64,000 nt of DNA from Streptomyces hygroscopicus (GTDB lineage: Bacteria; Actinomycetota; Actinomycetes; Streptomycetales; Streptomycetaceae): the NCBI GenBank assembly GCA_002021875.1, contig CP018627.1:8432001-8496000 (forward strand), given 5' to 3'. The notes below the pieces were generated by a model, which was not told the DNA's origin, made no database searches, and was given only the letters and a program-made list of their open reading frames with translations. The translations under genes were made by a program, and so were the position numbers. Of this stretch, positions 1-9,447 are shown in pieces (within the stretch, counting starts at the first letter, position 1; the number at the start of each line of letters is the position of its first letter).

Positions 1-1
1 T

Positions 2-100
2 GCGGTCGAGGCGGTGGGGAGGCTTCGGGGCGACGAGTCCCTCGCGGGCGCTGCCGCCGACGCACTCGAAGACGTGGAGATCTTTACCCGTAAACCGTGA
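2..100 (+). CDS. 3' end of a gene cut by the window edge
   Basis: Only the last 32 codons are present, read in the second frame and ending at TGA 98-100. The tail, with residues such as DALEDVEIFTRKP, has ordinary Streptomyces codon use with G/C in most third positions. I do not recognise the family. Its stop overlaps the GTG of the next small frame by the GTGA arrangement, so the two may be translationally coupled. The identity needs the upstream sequence. Confidence 0.5.
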   Translation, partial: AVEAVGRLRGDESLAGAAADALEDVEIFTRKP

Positions 101-255
101 TAGGGGCGGCCATCGATGAATTCCTACCGGGAATGCTCGAAGAGAAACTCAATCAGGATCTCCTCGAGATCAACGAGGCGCGCCCCGAGCCGCTTGGCGT
201 GGGTCCCGAGCCGCCTACGGCAGCACGTGGCGCAGCTTCTCCGGGTTGCGGATGA
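97..255 (+). CDS. possible 52-residue coupled small protein
   Basis: A GTG at 97-99 overlaps the stop of the upstream partial gene (GTGA), and the frame stays open for 52 codons. The first half, with the segment DEFLPGMLEEKLNQDLLEI, is acidic and amphipathic like a genuine helix. The last 15 residues are Pro/Ala/Gly-rich and run antisense into the 3' end of the sigma-factor gene for 41 bp. It could be a real small partner of the upstream gene, or a remnant truncated against the sigma-factor gene. No function can be assigned. Confidence 0.35.
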   Translation: MIGAAIDEFLPGMLEEKLNQDLLEINEARPEPLGVGPEPPTAARGAASPGCG

Positions 256-1069
256 TGCGGATCTCGGTGATGCGCCCGTCCTCGACCTCGACGCAGGCGA
301 CCGTGTCCGGGCGGCCCGCGACGGTGAGGAGCAGGCCGGGGCGGCCGTTGACGTCGACCGTGTGCACCCGGGGGTCGTCCATCGGCTGGGTGAGGACGGC
401 GGCGAGGAAGCGGGCGACCTTTTCGGCGCCGTGCTGGGGGCGGAGGGCGGCCTTGACCTTGCCGCCGCCGTCGCTCCACGCCGTGACGTCGGGGGCGAGC
501 AGCTCCATCATCCGGTTGAGGTCGCCGCCGAGGCAGGCGGCCAGGAACTCATCGGTGACCTGGCGCCGCACCTCGGCCGGTGTGTCGTAGCGCGGTCGGC
601 GGGCCTGGACGTGTGATCTGGCCCGGTGGCCCACCTGCCGTACGGACGCCTCGCCGCGCTCCAGCAGTCCGGCGATCTCCCTGAACGAGAAGCCGAAGAC
701 CTCCTTGAGCACGAAGACCGCTCGCTCCAGCGGCGAGAGCGTTTCGAGGACGACGAGCAGGGCGAGCGAGACCGACTCGGCCAGCTCCACCTCCTCGCCC
801 GCGTCGGGCTGGGTGACCAGTGGCTCGGGCAGCCAGGGGCCGACGTACTGCTCGCGGGTGGCGGCGGCGGAACTGAGCCGGTTGAGCGAGAGGTTGGTGA
901 CCGTACGGGCCAGATAGCCCACCGGGTTGTCCACCGGGGTGGTCACCTGACTGCAGCGCAGCCAGGTGTCCTGCACCATGTCCTCGGCGTCGGCGACGCT
1001 GCCGAGCATGCGGTAGGCGATACCGAACAGCATGCGCCGGTGGCGCTCGAAGGTGCTCGCGTCGATCAC
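215..1069 (-). CDS. ECF41-type (SigJ-like) sigma factor
   Basis: This 284-residue extracytoplasmic-function sigma factor would direct RNA polymerase to its own promoter class. Regions sigma2 (about 10-75) and sigma4 (about 105-155) are followed by a C-terminal SnoaL-like domain (about 165-284). The family marks are visible: WLPEP in the linker (79-83), DGGGK (200-204) and NPEKL (275-279), matching the ECF41 signatures WLPEP, DGGGR/K and NPDKL. In this group the C-terminal domain, not a classic anti-sigma factor, tunes activity. The GTG start at 1069 overlaps the stop of the carboxymuconolactone-decarboxylase gene upstream (GTGA), the usual ECF41 neighbourhood. A matching TGTCACA promoter precedes that gene, so autoregulation is likely. 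Confidence 0.9.
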   Translation of the reverse strand: MIDASTFERHRRMLFGIAYRMLGSVADAEDMVQDTWLRCSQVTTPVDNPVGYLARTVTNLSLNRLSSAAATREQYVGPWLPEPLVTQPDAGEEVELAESVSLALLVVLETLSPLERAVFVLKEVFGFSFREIAGLLERGEASVRQVGHRARSHVQARRPRYDTPAEVRRQVTDEFLAACLGGDLNRMMELLAPDVTAWSDGGGKVKAALRPQHGAEKVARFLAAVLTQPMDDPRVHTVDVNGRPGLLLTVAGRPDTVACVEVEDGRITEIRIIRNPEKLRHVLP

Positions 1070-1623
1070 GTCCGTGACGGTACCTCGCAGGCGTCCGAGA
1101 AGCCCTGGCTGGTCAGGCCGAAGGCGCTGTTGATGCGCGAGCGGTAGTTCTCCAGGGCGACCATGGCGGTGAGTTCGACGAAGGCGGCTTCGCCCAGCCG
1201 CTCGATCAGGGTGGCCGCGAGCTCGTCGGTGACGCGGGGTTCGGTTTCGGTCATCGCTTCGGCGTAGTCCAGGACGAGCAGTTCCAGCTCAGTGAAGGCG
1301 TCCTGGTGGTCGCGCCACCGCGGGACCTTGGAGATCTTGTCCATCGGGAGGCCGAGGGCGTCGGCCTCCCAGTGGCCGAAGTCCATGCACCACGAGCAGT
1401 TGATCCTGGCCGCCGCGGCCATGACCGCGAGGTGCTTGAGGCCCCGGTCGAGGCGGTCCCACTTGGCGGCACCGCGCTCCTGCCGGACGTAGGTGAGCAG
1501 CACCCGCCCGTTGTGGCCGATGGCCAGGCCGGGGTCGAGCACCTTGCCGTAGGTGCGCCGGGAGTACCAGGCGCCTATGCGGTTGAGCAGCGTGCTGGGC
1601 GGAGTGAGCGAGATACGGGCCAT
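1066..1623 (-). CDS. carboxymuconolactone decarboxylase / AhpD-like protein
   Basis: The protein is about 185 residues and carries the AhpD-like redox motif CSWCMDFGH (C76, C79, H84), a CxxC with a downstream His typical of peroxidase-reducing CMD proteins. It is the usual ECF41-associated partner and is translationally coupled to the sigma gene by a 4-base overlap. I chose ATG 1623 because GGAG lies 9 bases upstream and because the ECF41-like promoter ends near 1677. The longer frame beginning at 1719 would start upstream of that promoter. ATG 1638 is possible but has no ribosome-binding site. The substrate is unknown; a role in redox or electrophile defence is inferred from the family. Confidence 0.88.
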   Translation of the reverse strand: MARISLTPPSTLLNRIGAWYSRRTYGKVLDPGLAIGHNGRVLLTYVRQERGAAKWDRLDRGLKHLAVMAAAARINCSWCMDFGHWEADALGLPMDKISKVPRWRDHQDAFTELELLVLDYAEAMTETEPRVTDELAATLIERLGEAAFVELTAMVALENYRSRINSAFGLTSQGFSDACEVPSRT

Positions 1624-1676
1624 GGCGGGTTTCTCCATCGTGTCGCGGCTGGGGTCGTAAGACCTTCCGCAGGTGC

Positions 1677-1703
1677 GACAGAGCAGGCCGCCGGAGTGTG
1701 ACA
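1677..1703 (-). promoter_or_regulatory. ECF41-type promoter of the CMD-sigma operon
   Basis: On the minus strand TGTCACA (1703-1697) is followed after exactly 16 bases by TGTC (1680-1677). The published ECF41 target promoter is TGTCACA, about 16 bases, then CGTC. It lies about 55 bases ahead of ATG 1623 and fits an autoregulated operon. Confidence 0.7.
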
Positions 1704-1752
1704 TCCGGCGGGCACTCATCCGAAGCGGCCCGACCCGGCCGGAGCCGCCCCC

Positions 1753-3135
<1,383 letters not shown>

Positions 3136-3195
3136 CGGGGGACTCCTTCGTCTGCACGCGGGGGAGGCGTGCGGGCCGTGCGGGGGTGGTGCGGT

Positions 3196-3223
3196 GGGGG
3201 CGCGCCAGGGCGGGCGCGCCCCC
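3196..3223 (-). terminator. hairpin after glyA
   Basis: A perfect 11-bp stem (GGGGGCGCGCC arm, 3196-3206; complement 3213-3223) with a 6-base loop lies just past the glyA stop and ahead of sdaA. There is no T-run, which is common in Streptomyces. It may terminate or attenuate transcription between the two genes. Confidence 0.6.
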
Positions 3224-3233
3224 GTGTCCAGGG

Positions 3234-4499
3234 TTACTCGGACAGATGGGCGTACAGCGGGTGCTTTTCGGCCAGGGCGGTGACCCGGGCCTTCAGCGCC
3301 TCCGCGTCGTAGGACGGCTTGAGCGTCTGCGCGATGACGTCGGCGACCTCGCGGAAGTCCTCCGCGGTGAAGCCGCGCGTGGCCAGCGCCGGGGTGCCGA
3401 TCCGCAGACCCGAGGTGACCATCGGGGGCCGCGGGTCGTTCGGGATCGCGTTGCGGTTGACCGTGATGCCGACCTCGTGGAGCCGGTCCTCGGCCTGCCG
3501 CCCGTCCAGCTCCGAGTCGCGCAGGTCGACCAGGACCAGATGGACGTCGGTGCCGCCGGACAGGACGGCGACGCCCGCTTCCCGCACATCGGGCTGGGCC
3601 AGCCGCTCGGCGAGGATCCTGGCGCCCTCCAGCGTGCGCTCCTGGCGCTCCTTGAAGGCCGAACCCGCGGCGACCTTGAAGGAGACCGCCTTGGCCGCGA
3701 TGACGTGCTCCAGCGGGCCGCCCTGCTGACCCGGGAAGACCGCCGAGTTGATCTTCTTGGCCAGATCGGCGGTGGAGAGGATCACGCCACCGCGCGGACC
3801 GCCCAGGGTCTTGTGGGTGGTGGTGGTCACCACATGGGCGTGCGGTACGGGCGAGGGGTGCAGCCCGGCCGCCGCCAGACCCGCGAAGTGGGCCATGTCG
3901 ACCATCAGGTACGCGCCGACCTCGTCCGCGATCCGGCGGAAGGCCGCGAAGTCCAGCTGGCGGGGGTAGGCCGACCAGCCCGCGATCACCAGCTTGGGGC
4001 GGTGCTCCTTGGCCAGCCGCTCGACCTCGTCCATGTCGACCAGACCGGTCTCGGCGTCCACGTGGTAGGGCACCACGTTGTAGAGCTTGCCGGAGAAGTT
4101 GATCTTCATGCCGTGGGTCAGATGGCCGCCGTGCGCCAGGTTCAGCCCCAGGATGGTGTCGCCGGGGGAGAGCAGGGCGAACATCGCGGCCGCGTTGGCC
4201 TGGGCGCCCGAATGCGGCTGGACGTTCGCCGCCTCGGCGCCGAAGAGCTCCTTCACCCGGTCGATGGCGATCTGCTCGACCACATCGACGTGCTCACAGC
4301 CGCCGTAGTAGCGGCGGCCGGGGTAGCCCTCGGCGTACTTGTTGGTCAGGACCGAGCCCTGGGCCTCCATGACCGCCGCCGGAGCGAAGTTCTCCGAGGC
4401 GATCATCTCCAGGGTGGACTGCTGGCGGTGGAGTTCGGCGTCGACGGCGGCGGCGACATCCGGGTCGAGCTCGTGCAGGGAGCTGTTGAGAAGCGACAT
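3234..4499 (-). CDS. glyA: serine hydroxymethyltransferase
   Basis: This 421-residue PLP enzyme converts serine and tetrahydrofolate to glycine and 5,10-methylene-tetrahydrofolate. The PLP-binding lysine lies in [13 protein letters not shown] near residue 230, and the N-terminal segments LEMIASENF and [13 protein letters not shown] are typical. It lies 25 bases after gcvH on the same strand. It is therefore probably co-transcribed with the glycine cleavage genes under the glycine riboswitch, coupling glycine breakdown to serine formation. Confidence 0.98.
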   Translation of the reverse strand: MSLLNSSLHELDPDVAAAVDAELHRQQSTLEMIASENFAPAAVMEAQGSVLTNKYAEGYPGRRYYGGCEHVDVVEQIAIDRVKELFGAEAANVQPHSGAQANAAAMFALLSPGDTILGLNLAHGGHLTHGMKINFSGKLYNVVPYHVDAETGLVDMDEVERLAKEHRPKLVIAGWSAYPRQLDFAAFRRIADEVGAYLMVDMAHFAGLAAAGLHPSPVPHAHVVTTTTHKTLGGPRGGVILSTADLAKKINSAVFPGQQGGPLEHVIAAKAVSFKVAAGSAFKERQERTLEGARILAERLAQPDVREAGVAVLSGGTDVHLVLVDLRDSELDGRQAEDRLHEVGITVNRNAIPNDPRPPMVTSGLRIGTPALATRGFTAEDFREVADVIAQTLKPSYDAEALKARVTALAEKHPLYAHLSE

Positions 4500-4524
4500 C
4501 AGGGTCCCGATCGGAAGAGGAGGG

Positions 4525-4905
4525 TCAGTTTTCGGCGAAGGCGGTGTACGCGTCGGCGGAGAGCAGCTCCTCCGGCTCGCCCGTCACCCGCACCTTGAAC
4601 AGCCAGCCGCCCTCGAAGGGGGCGGAATTCACCAGCGCCGGATCGTTCACCACGTCCTCGTTGATCTCGGTGACCTCACCGGAGACCGGCGAGTACAGGT
4701 CGCTGACCGACTTGGTGGACTCCAGCTCACCGCAGGTTTCACCGGCGGTGACGGCGGAGCCGACGTCCGGGAGCTGGACATAGACGACATCGCCGAGCGC
4801 GTTGGCCGCGAATTCGGTGATGCCGATCGTCGACACGCCGTCCTCGTCGGCGGCCGACAGCCACTCGTGCTCCTTGCTGTAGCGCAGCTGCTGGGGGTTG
4901 CTCAT
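4525..4905 (-). CDS. gcvH: glycine cleavage system H protein
   Basis: This 126-residue lipoyl carrier shuttles the aminomethyl group between the P, T and L components. The lipoylated lysine is K65 in ESTKSVSDL, inside the standard hammerhead fold, and the length is normal. It sits between gcvT (284 bases upstream, across a repeat-rich spacer) and glyA (25 bases downstream). No gcvP (glycine decarboxylase) is present in the window, so that subunit must be encoded elsewhere. Confidence 0.98.
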   Translation of the reverse strand: MSNPQQLRYSKEHEWLSAADEDGVSTIGITEFAANALGDVVYVQLPDVGSAVTAGETCGELESTKSVSDLYSPVSGEVTEINEDVVNDPALVNSAPFEGGWLFKVRVTGEPEELLSADAYTAFAEN

Positions 4906-4965
4906 GGTCCGATTCTCCTGGATACGGGGGAGTGCTTGGGAAACGGGTCTTAGCTGGTGGGACGC

Positions 4966-5160
4966 GACGCCGGTGGGTGCGGTGCCGTGGGTGCGGTGCC
5001 AGCCGGGGTGTGACGCCGGTGGGTGCGGTGCCAGCGGGGTGTGACGCCGGTGGGTGCGGCGCCAGCGGGGTGTGACGCCTGTGGATGCGGTGCCGGCGCC
5101 ATGTGGCGCCGGTGGATGCGGCGACGGTGGACGCCGTGCCGGTCCATGTGATGACGCCGG
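4966..5160. repeat. 31-bp tandem repeats in the gcvT-gcvH spacer
   Basis: Near-identical 31-bp units begin at 5009, 5040 and 5071, each opening with TGTGACGCC. The first two differ at one base. Decayed copies extend to both sides (about 4966-5008 and 5102-5160). The array fills most of the 284-base spacer and would be transcribed. I see no credible gene in it on either strand. Confidence 0.85.
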
Positions 5161-5189
5161 TGGGGCGCGACGCGTTGCGGCGGGACCGC

Positions 5190-6317
5190 TCAGCGCTCGC
5201 GGCGGTAGAAGGGGAGCGCCACGACCTCGTACGGCTCCCGGGTGCCCCGGATGTCCACCGAGACTCCCTCGGTGCCGGGCTTCGCGTACTCCGGGTCCAC
5301 GTACGCCATCGCGATCGGCTTGCCCAGCGTCGGCGAGGGTGCGCCCGAGGTGACCTGGCCGATCTGTGAGCCGTCGGCGGCCACCACGGCGTATCCGGCG
5401 CGCGGCACCCGGCGGCCCTCGGCGACCAGGCCGACCAGGGTGCGCGGGCTGACGGTGTCCGCCTCGCGGGAGGCGGCCTCCAGGGCCTGGCGGCCGACGA
5501 AGTCGCCCGGCTTGTCGAACTTCACCACCCGGCCGAGCCCCGCGTCGAAGGGGGTGGTGTCGGTGGTCAGCTCATTCCCGTACAGCGGCATGCCCGCCTC
5601 GAGACGCAGGGTGTCCCGGCAGGACAGACCGCAGGGCACCAGGCCCACCGGGGCCCCCGCCTCGGTCAGCGCCTCCCAGACCCGCACGGCGTCGTCCGGC
5701 GCCAGGAACAGCTCGAAGCCGTCCTCGCCCGTGTAGCCGGTGCGGGCGATCATGGCGGGGACGCCCGCGACGGTGCCCGGCAGCCCGGCGTAGTACTTGA
5801 GCCCCTCCAGGTCGGCGTCGGTCAGGCTCCCCAGGATCCCGGGGGACTCGGGCCCCTGGACGGCGATCAGCGCATAGGCGTCGCGGTCGTCCCTTACGGT
5901 CGCCTCGAAACCGGCGGCCCGCTCGGTCAGCGCGTCCAGCACCACCTGGGCGTTGGAGGCGTTGGCCACGACCAGGAACTCCTCGTCCCCGAGGCGGTAG
6001 ACGATCAGGTCGTCCAGGATGCCGCCCTCGTCGTCGCAGATCATGGTGTAGCGGGCGCGGCCCACGGCGAGCGCGGACAGCCGGCCGACCAGTGCGTGAT
6101 CCAGGGCCTCTCCGGCCTGCGAACCGATGAGAGAGATCTCACCCATGTGGGAGAGATCGAAAAGCCCGGCGCGGGTGCGCACCGCGGTGTGCTCGTCGCG
6201 CTCGCTGCCGTAGCGCAGCGGCATGTCCCAGCCGGCGAAGTCGGTCATGGTGGCGCCGAGCGCACGGTGCCGTGCGTCCAGCGCGGTGCGGCGTGGGGTG
6301 GGCGGGGCGTCGGTCAC
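5190..6317 (-). CDS. gcvT: aminomethyltransferase (glycine cleavage T protein)
   Basis: This 375-residue enzyme releases ammonia from the aminomethyl-lipoyl H protein and transfers the methylene group to tetrahydrofolate. The N-terminal [15 protein letters not shown], the central GEDGFELFL, and the C-terminal segment with [10 protein letters not shown] are characteristic of the family, and the length is normal. GTG 6317 has GGAG 8 bases upstream. It is the first gene of the minus-strand glycine/serine group. A tandem glycine riboswitch occupies its 5' leader, so expression should rise when glycine is plentiful. Confidence 0.98.
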   Translation of the reverse strand: MTDAPPTPRRTALDARHRALGATMTDFAGWDMPLRYGSERDEHTAVRTRAGLFDLSHMGEISLIGSQAGEALDHALVGRLSALAVGRARYTMICDDEGGILDDLIVYRLGDEEFLVVANASNAQVVLDALTERAAGFEATVRDDRDAYALIAVQGPESPGILGSLTDADLEGLKYYAGLPGTVAGVPAMIARTGYTGEDGFELFLAPDDAVRVWEALTEAGAPVGLVPCGLSCRDTLRLEAGMPLYGNELTTDTTPFDAGLGRVVKFDKPGDFVGRQALEAASREADTVSPRTLVGLVAEGRRVPRAGYAVVAADGSQIGQVTSGAPSPTLGKPIAMAYVDPEYAKPGTEGVSVDIRGTREPYEVVALPFYRRER

Positions 6318-6380
6318 GATTCAGGCTCCAGGAGATCGGGGTCGCGCGACTGCGAGGACGTACGACAAGGACGCGTGCGT

Positions 6381-6592
6381 CCTCCCCATCTGTCATCGGA
6401 ACCTGAGAGGTTCGCCGTGACGCCCGTAAGGGGCCCGGCTTGCACCTTGGGTGGAGCCGCGCCCGCGGCTCGCTTTTCAGATCTGCCTCGTCCACGCGGT
6501 ATCGGGGCCTGAGAGATTCAAGGGAGGACTTGCTCCTTCGGCGCCCTGGACACCCGGCACGACTGCCGGTGGCCAAGGACTCTCCCGCGCGG
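6381..6592 (-). promoter_or_regulatory. tandem glycine riboswitch upstream of gcvT
   Basis: Two glycine-aptamer cores can be read on the minus strand. The first (about 6592-6481) has GGGAGAGTCC, then GCCGAAGGAGCAAG and AATCTCTCAGG. The second (about 6475-6381) has CCAAGGTGCAAGCC, then ACCTCTCAGG and GATGACAGATGGGGAGG. These match the conserved CCGAAGGGGCAA-type and CTCTCAGG-type elements of the family. A short linker rich in A joins them. Downstream, the 7-bp arms AGGACGC/GCGTCCT (6368-6383), partly overlapping the second aptamer end, may form part of the expression platform before the gcvT start. In known cases glycine binding turns on gcv expression. Confidence 0.93.
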
Positions 6593-6766
6593 ATTCAAGC
6601 GGCCGGTATGGAGTTGCGCGGACATCATCGCATGTGTGGCCGAGAAAGGAAGCCCCGATCGGGGCGGCTCCGGCCGGATCGGGCAGAGGCAGCCTTGATG
6701 GACATTACCTTTTCTTGACACTCTGCGGGTACGAGCAGCGTTGACCGACCTGGGAGGACGATCACG
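6593..6766. other. divergent spacer between gcvT leader and ATPase gene
   Basis: It holds the outer promoters for the riboswitch-controlled operon (minus strand) and the ATPase gene (plus strand). A perfect 14-bp palindrome, GCCCCGATCGGGGC, lies at 6652-6665. A TTGACA occurs at 6715-6720 but I see no -10 at proper spacing. No gene is visible. Confidence 0.5.
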
Positions 6767-7465
6767 GTGCATGGGCAGGGAACATACGAGACCGCGCAAA
6801 GGCTCCTGCCGGCACGGCGTGGCCGCATCCCCTCCGGGTCGGCGGCCATCCCGGGGCGGCGCATCGCGGTGCACGACCTGCGCGGCCAGCCGCGAGGCGG
6901 CGGCGCGGACCCGCGTGAGCTGCGCTTTCCGGTGGGGGACGTGCTGGTCGCCTCCGGGCTGCCGGGCGCCGGCAAGAGCACGCTGATCAACCGGACGGTG
7001 CCCCTCCTGGACGGGACGGGCGCGGTCGTCATCCGGGTGGACTCGCAGAACACCCGGGAGGCGTGGGAGCGCCGGATGCCCGGCTGGCTGCCGTACGCGC
7101 TCTACCGCCCGCTGGTCCGGTACGCCCACTACGCCGGGCTGCGCCGGGCGCTGCGCTCGGACGTGAGCGTCGTGGTGCACGACTGCGGCGCGCTGCCGTG
7201 GGTCCGCCGCTGGCTGGCCCGGGACGTGCGGCGCCGGGGCCGCAGCCTCCACATGGTGCTGCTGGACGTGGACGCCACGATGGCCCTGGAGGGCCAGGCC
7301 GCCCGTGGCCGCGGGGTCTCCGGCTATGCCTTCGGCCGGCATCGGCGCGCGATGCGGCGGCTGATCGCGGGGATGGAGGAGGGGCGGCCGCCGGAGGGGT
7401 GCGCCTCGGCGGTGCTGCTGGACCGCTCGACCGCGAGCGAGCTGCGCTGCATCTCCTTCGAGTGA
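6767..7465 (+). CDS. P-loop ATPase of unknown function
   Basis: A 232-residue protein with a clear Walker A motif, GLPGAGKST (64-72), followed by a short ATPase/kinase-like fold with VVVHDCGAL as a likely Walker B strand. It resembles the small P-loop kinases annotated as AAA or zeta-toxin-like in actinobacteria, but no target can be named. GTG 6767 is preceded by GGGAGG about 9 bases upstream. It is transcribed divergently from the glycine cleavage operon. No partner antitoxin is next to it. Confidence 0.75.
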   Translation: MHGQGTYETAQRLLPARRGRIPSGSAAIPGRRIAVHDLRGQPRGGGADPRELRFPVGDVLVASGLPGAGKSTLINRTVPLLDGTGAVVIRVDSQNTREAWERRMPGWLPYALYRPLVRYAHYAGLRRALRSDVSVVVHDCGALPWVRRWLARDVRRRGRSLHMVLLDVDATMALEGQAARGRGVSGYAFGRHRRAMRRLIAGMEEGRPPEGCASAVLLDRSTASELRCISFE

Positions 7466-7572
7466 GCCCCGCACCAGAAGTGGGCCCCGCACGGGAGGGG
7501 ACGGGGGATCCCGCTCCGGGGCGGATGAGCGGTCCCCCCTCCCCGGGGAGGAAGGGAGGCGCCGGGTGACCT

Positions 7573-7589
7573 TGGCCGAAAATCGGCCA
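7573..7589 (+). terminator. small hairpin after the ATPase gene
   Basis: TGGCCGA and TCGGCCA (7 bp, perfect) flank a 3-base AAA loop, about 110 bases past the ATPase stop. It could end that transcript. There is no T-run, so the call is modest. Confidence 0.4.
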
Positions 7590-7733
7590 CCGGGGCATTA
7601 CCCAGTGTGACGGTGGCGCGGGGCCGGGCGAGGTGGGGAAGTGCTGTGGAGATGACGCCGCCCCCACTGGCCCTGGGCCGCCCAGCCGCTAGGGTGCTTT
7701 GGGCAGGTAGGACGAGATGGCGGTTGGACGAAG

Positions 7734-8540
7734 ATGAGCTTCCCGGAGCAGTACGGCATGGCCCCGGCTCACGGAGGATTCCCCGACGGCGCGCAGACCG
7801 CGTATCCGGCGTTTCCCGGCAATGAGCTCGAAGAGGTGATGGCCGCCTCGATCGACGTCCCCGGGGCCGGAGCGCGCATCGTCGAGACGCTCTCCCGTAG
7901 CCATGTCTGGGTTCCGCTGCCCAATGGCGGGGGTCCCGGCAGCCCGAGCCTCGATCTGCCCACGATGGAGATCGAGGGCGCCGCGTATGTCCCGGTGTTC
8001 AGCTCCGAGCAGCAGTTCCTGCAGCTCGTCGGCTCCCATATGCCCTTCACCATCGCCCCGGCCGTGGAGTTCGCCCGCGGCCTGCCGCCCCAGCTCGGCA
8101 TCGCGGTGAACCCCGGTGGTGCGGTGGTCGTACCGCTGCCTCCGCCCGCCGTCCGGGAGCTGTGCCGTGCCGGGCGCAGTGAGCTCGACGGCCCGGCCAC
8201 CGGGGGCAGGGTGCGGCTCTTCGAACCGGACTGGCAGGACGAGCCGGTGGACTTCCTGGCCGCCGCCGGGATCGAGTTCGCCAAGGACAGCGGGGTGCGG
8301 ACCGCCCGGCGCGCGCTGGCCAGCGTCGAGGGCGACGAGCCGGCGCTCTTCGTCGGTGTGCAGCTCGATGCCCCCGGCCCCGAGGGTCAGGCGCGCGCGG
8401 TGGACGCGCTGGGCCGCGCCCTCGGCGTGGTGCCCGTGCGGTGGAAGGTCCAGCTCGTGCTGCTGGATGTGGCGCAGGGGGATCCGGTGGTCGACTGGAT
8501 GATGGGGCGCGTACGGCCGTTCTACGACCGTGACCTCTGA
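7734..8540 (+). CDS. SseB-family protein (first of two)
   Basis: A 268-residue cytosolic protein with an SseB N-terminal domain (about 30-140; segments HVWVPLPNGG and AYVPVFSSEQQFL) and an SseB C-terminal domain (about 190-268) ending PFYDRDL. SseB of E. coli is named for enhanced serine sensitivity when overexpressed, but its biochemical role is unsettled. The gene lies 113 bases before a second SseB-family gene, probably in the same transcript, and close to the serine/glycine operon. That proximity may be meaningful or coincidental. Confidence 0.85.
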   Translation: MSFPEQYGMAPAHGGFPDGAQTAYPAFPGNELEEVMAASIDVPGAGARIVETLSRSHVWVPLPNGGGPGSPSLDLPTMEIEGAAYVPVFSSEQQFLQLVGSHMPFTIAPAVEFARGLPPQLGIAVNPGGAVVVPLPPPAVRELCRAGRSELDGPATGGRVRLFEPDWQDEPVDFLAAAGIEFAKDSGVRTARRALASVEGDEPALFVGVQLDAPGPEGQARAVDALGRALGVVPVRWKVQLVLLDVAQGDPVVDWMMGRVRPFYDRDL

Positions 8541-8652
8541 CTCGCCCCAGGGTCCGCTACGGGGGCCCGTAAGCTGGTTTGATGACCAGGAGGGGTGCGA
8601 GCACGCTCCCCGGTGAGGTGCGGGACAAGGGCGAGAGAAGGGGCGGACCCAG

Positions 8653-9447
8653 GTGAGCGCGGGCGCGGATTGGGGGGCGGCGGCCGGCCAGGTTGAGCGA
8701 GCGTTGCAGCAGGTCGCTCCCGGCCGGTACGACGCCTATGAGGCGCTGCTGCAGGCCATCAGCGAGGGCCAGGTCTGGATGCTGCTGTGGCACGGTGCGC
8801 CCGGCACGCCCGAGGCCCAGTACGGGAACATGGATGTGGACGGCCTCGGTTACGCCCCGTGCGTGACCTCCGCACAGGAACTGGCCGCAAGTGGCTGGAA
8901 CCGTGCGCATGAGGTGGTCGACGGACGCCTCATCGCCGACTCGCTCTACCGCGACCGCTACGGCCTCTGGCTCAACCCCCACGCCCGCGGCGGCGGAGTG
9001 GGCATCCCGTGGCCGGATCTGCGCCGGATCGCGGGCGGTCTGGACCGGCTGCCCGCCGGGCCGCTGCGGCTGACCGAACCCGCCATCGACATCCCGCAGT
9101 TCTACGCCCTGTTGGGGCAGAACGCGCATCGCACCACCGCGGTGCGGTCGCTGCGCCGCGCCTGGGTGCAGCCCGCGCTGGGCGCCCCGTATCTGGCCAT
9201 CGGGCTGGATCTCTACGACAGCGGCCCACCCGCGGTGCAGTCGGTGCGGGTGATGATGGAGCAGTCGATCACCGCTGTACCGGACGGGCTGCCGGTCTCC
9301 ACGGTCGCGCTCTCCGACGAGTACGACCCCGTCGCCCTGTGGATGCGGGCCAACGCGCGGCCCTTCTTCGACCGCGACGCCTATGGCGCCGCCCCCGCCG
9401 CGCCGTCCTACGGCTACGGCTACCCGCCGCCGCGTCCCGCCTACTGA
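8653..9447 (+). CDS. SseB-family protein (second of two)
   Basis: A 264-residue paralogue of the preceding gene. Both end with a domain closing on PF(Y/F)DRD, and here a Tyr/Pro/Gly-rich tail (SYGYGYPPPRP) follows. The N-terminal half has LLQAISEGQVWMLLWHG, the usual SseB opening. GTG 8653 is the likely start. Tandem sseB-like genes suggest an ancient duplication. They are separated by 112 bases with only a weak stem near 8551-8570. Confidence 0.85.
   Translation: MSAGADWGAAAGQVERALQQVAPGRYDAYEALLQAISEGQVWMLLWHGAPGTPEAQYGNMDVDGLGYAPCVTSAQELAASGWNRAHEVVDGRLIADSLYRDRYGLWLNPHARGGGVGIPWPDLRRIAGGLDRLPAGPLRLTEPAIDIPQFYALLGQNAHRTTAVRSLRRAWVQPALGAPYLAIGLDLYDSGPPAVQSVRVMMEQSITAVPDGLPVSTVALSDEYDPVALWMRANARPFFDRDAYGAAPAAPSYGYGYPPPRPAY

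Noticed and set aside
4950..5147. 65-codon minus-strand frame in the gcvT-gcvH spacer
   Set aside because: It is made of the 31-bp repeats (His/Arg/Pro/Thr-rich), with no ribosome-binding site or coding bias of its own.
6715..6720. TTGACA as -35 for the ATPase gene
   Set aside because: No acceptable -10 lies 16-19 bases downstream; the TACGAG at 6730 is only 9 bases away.
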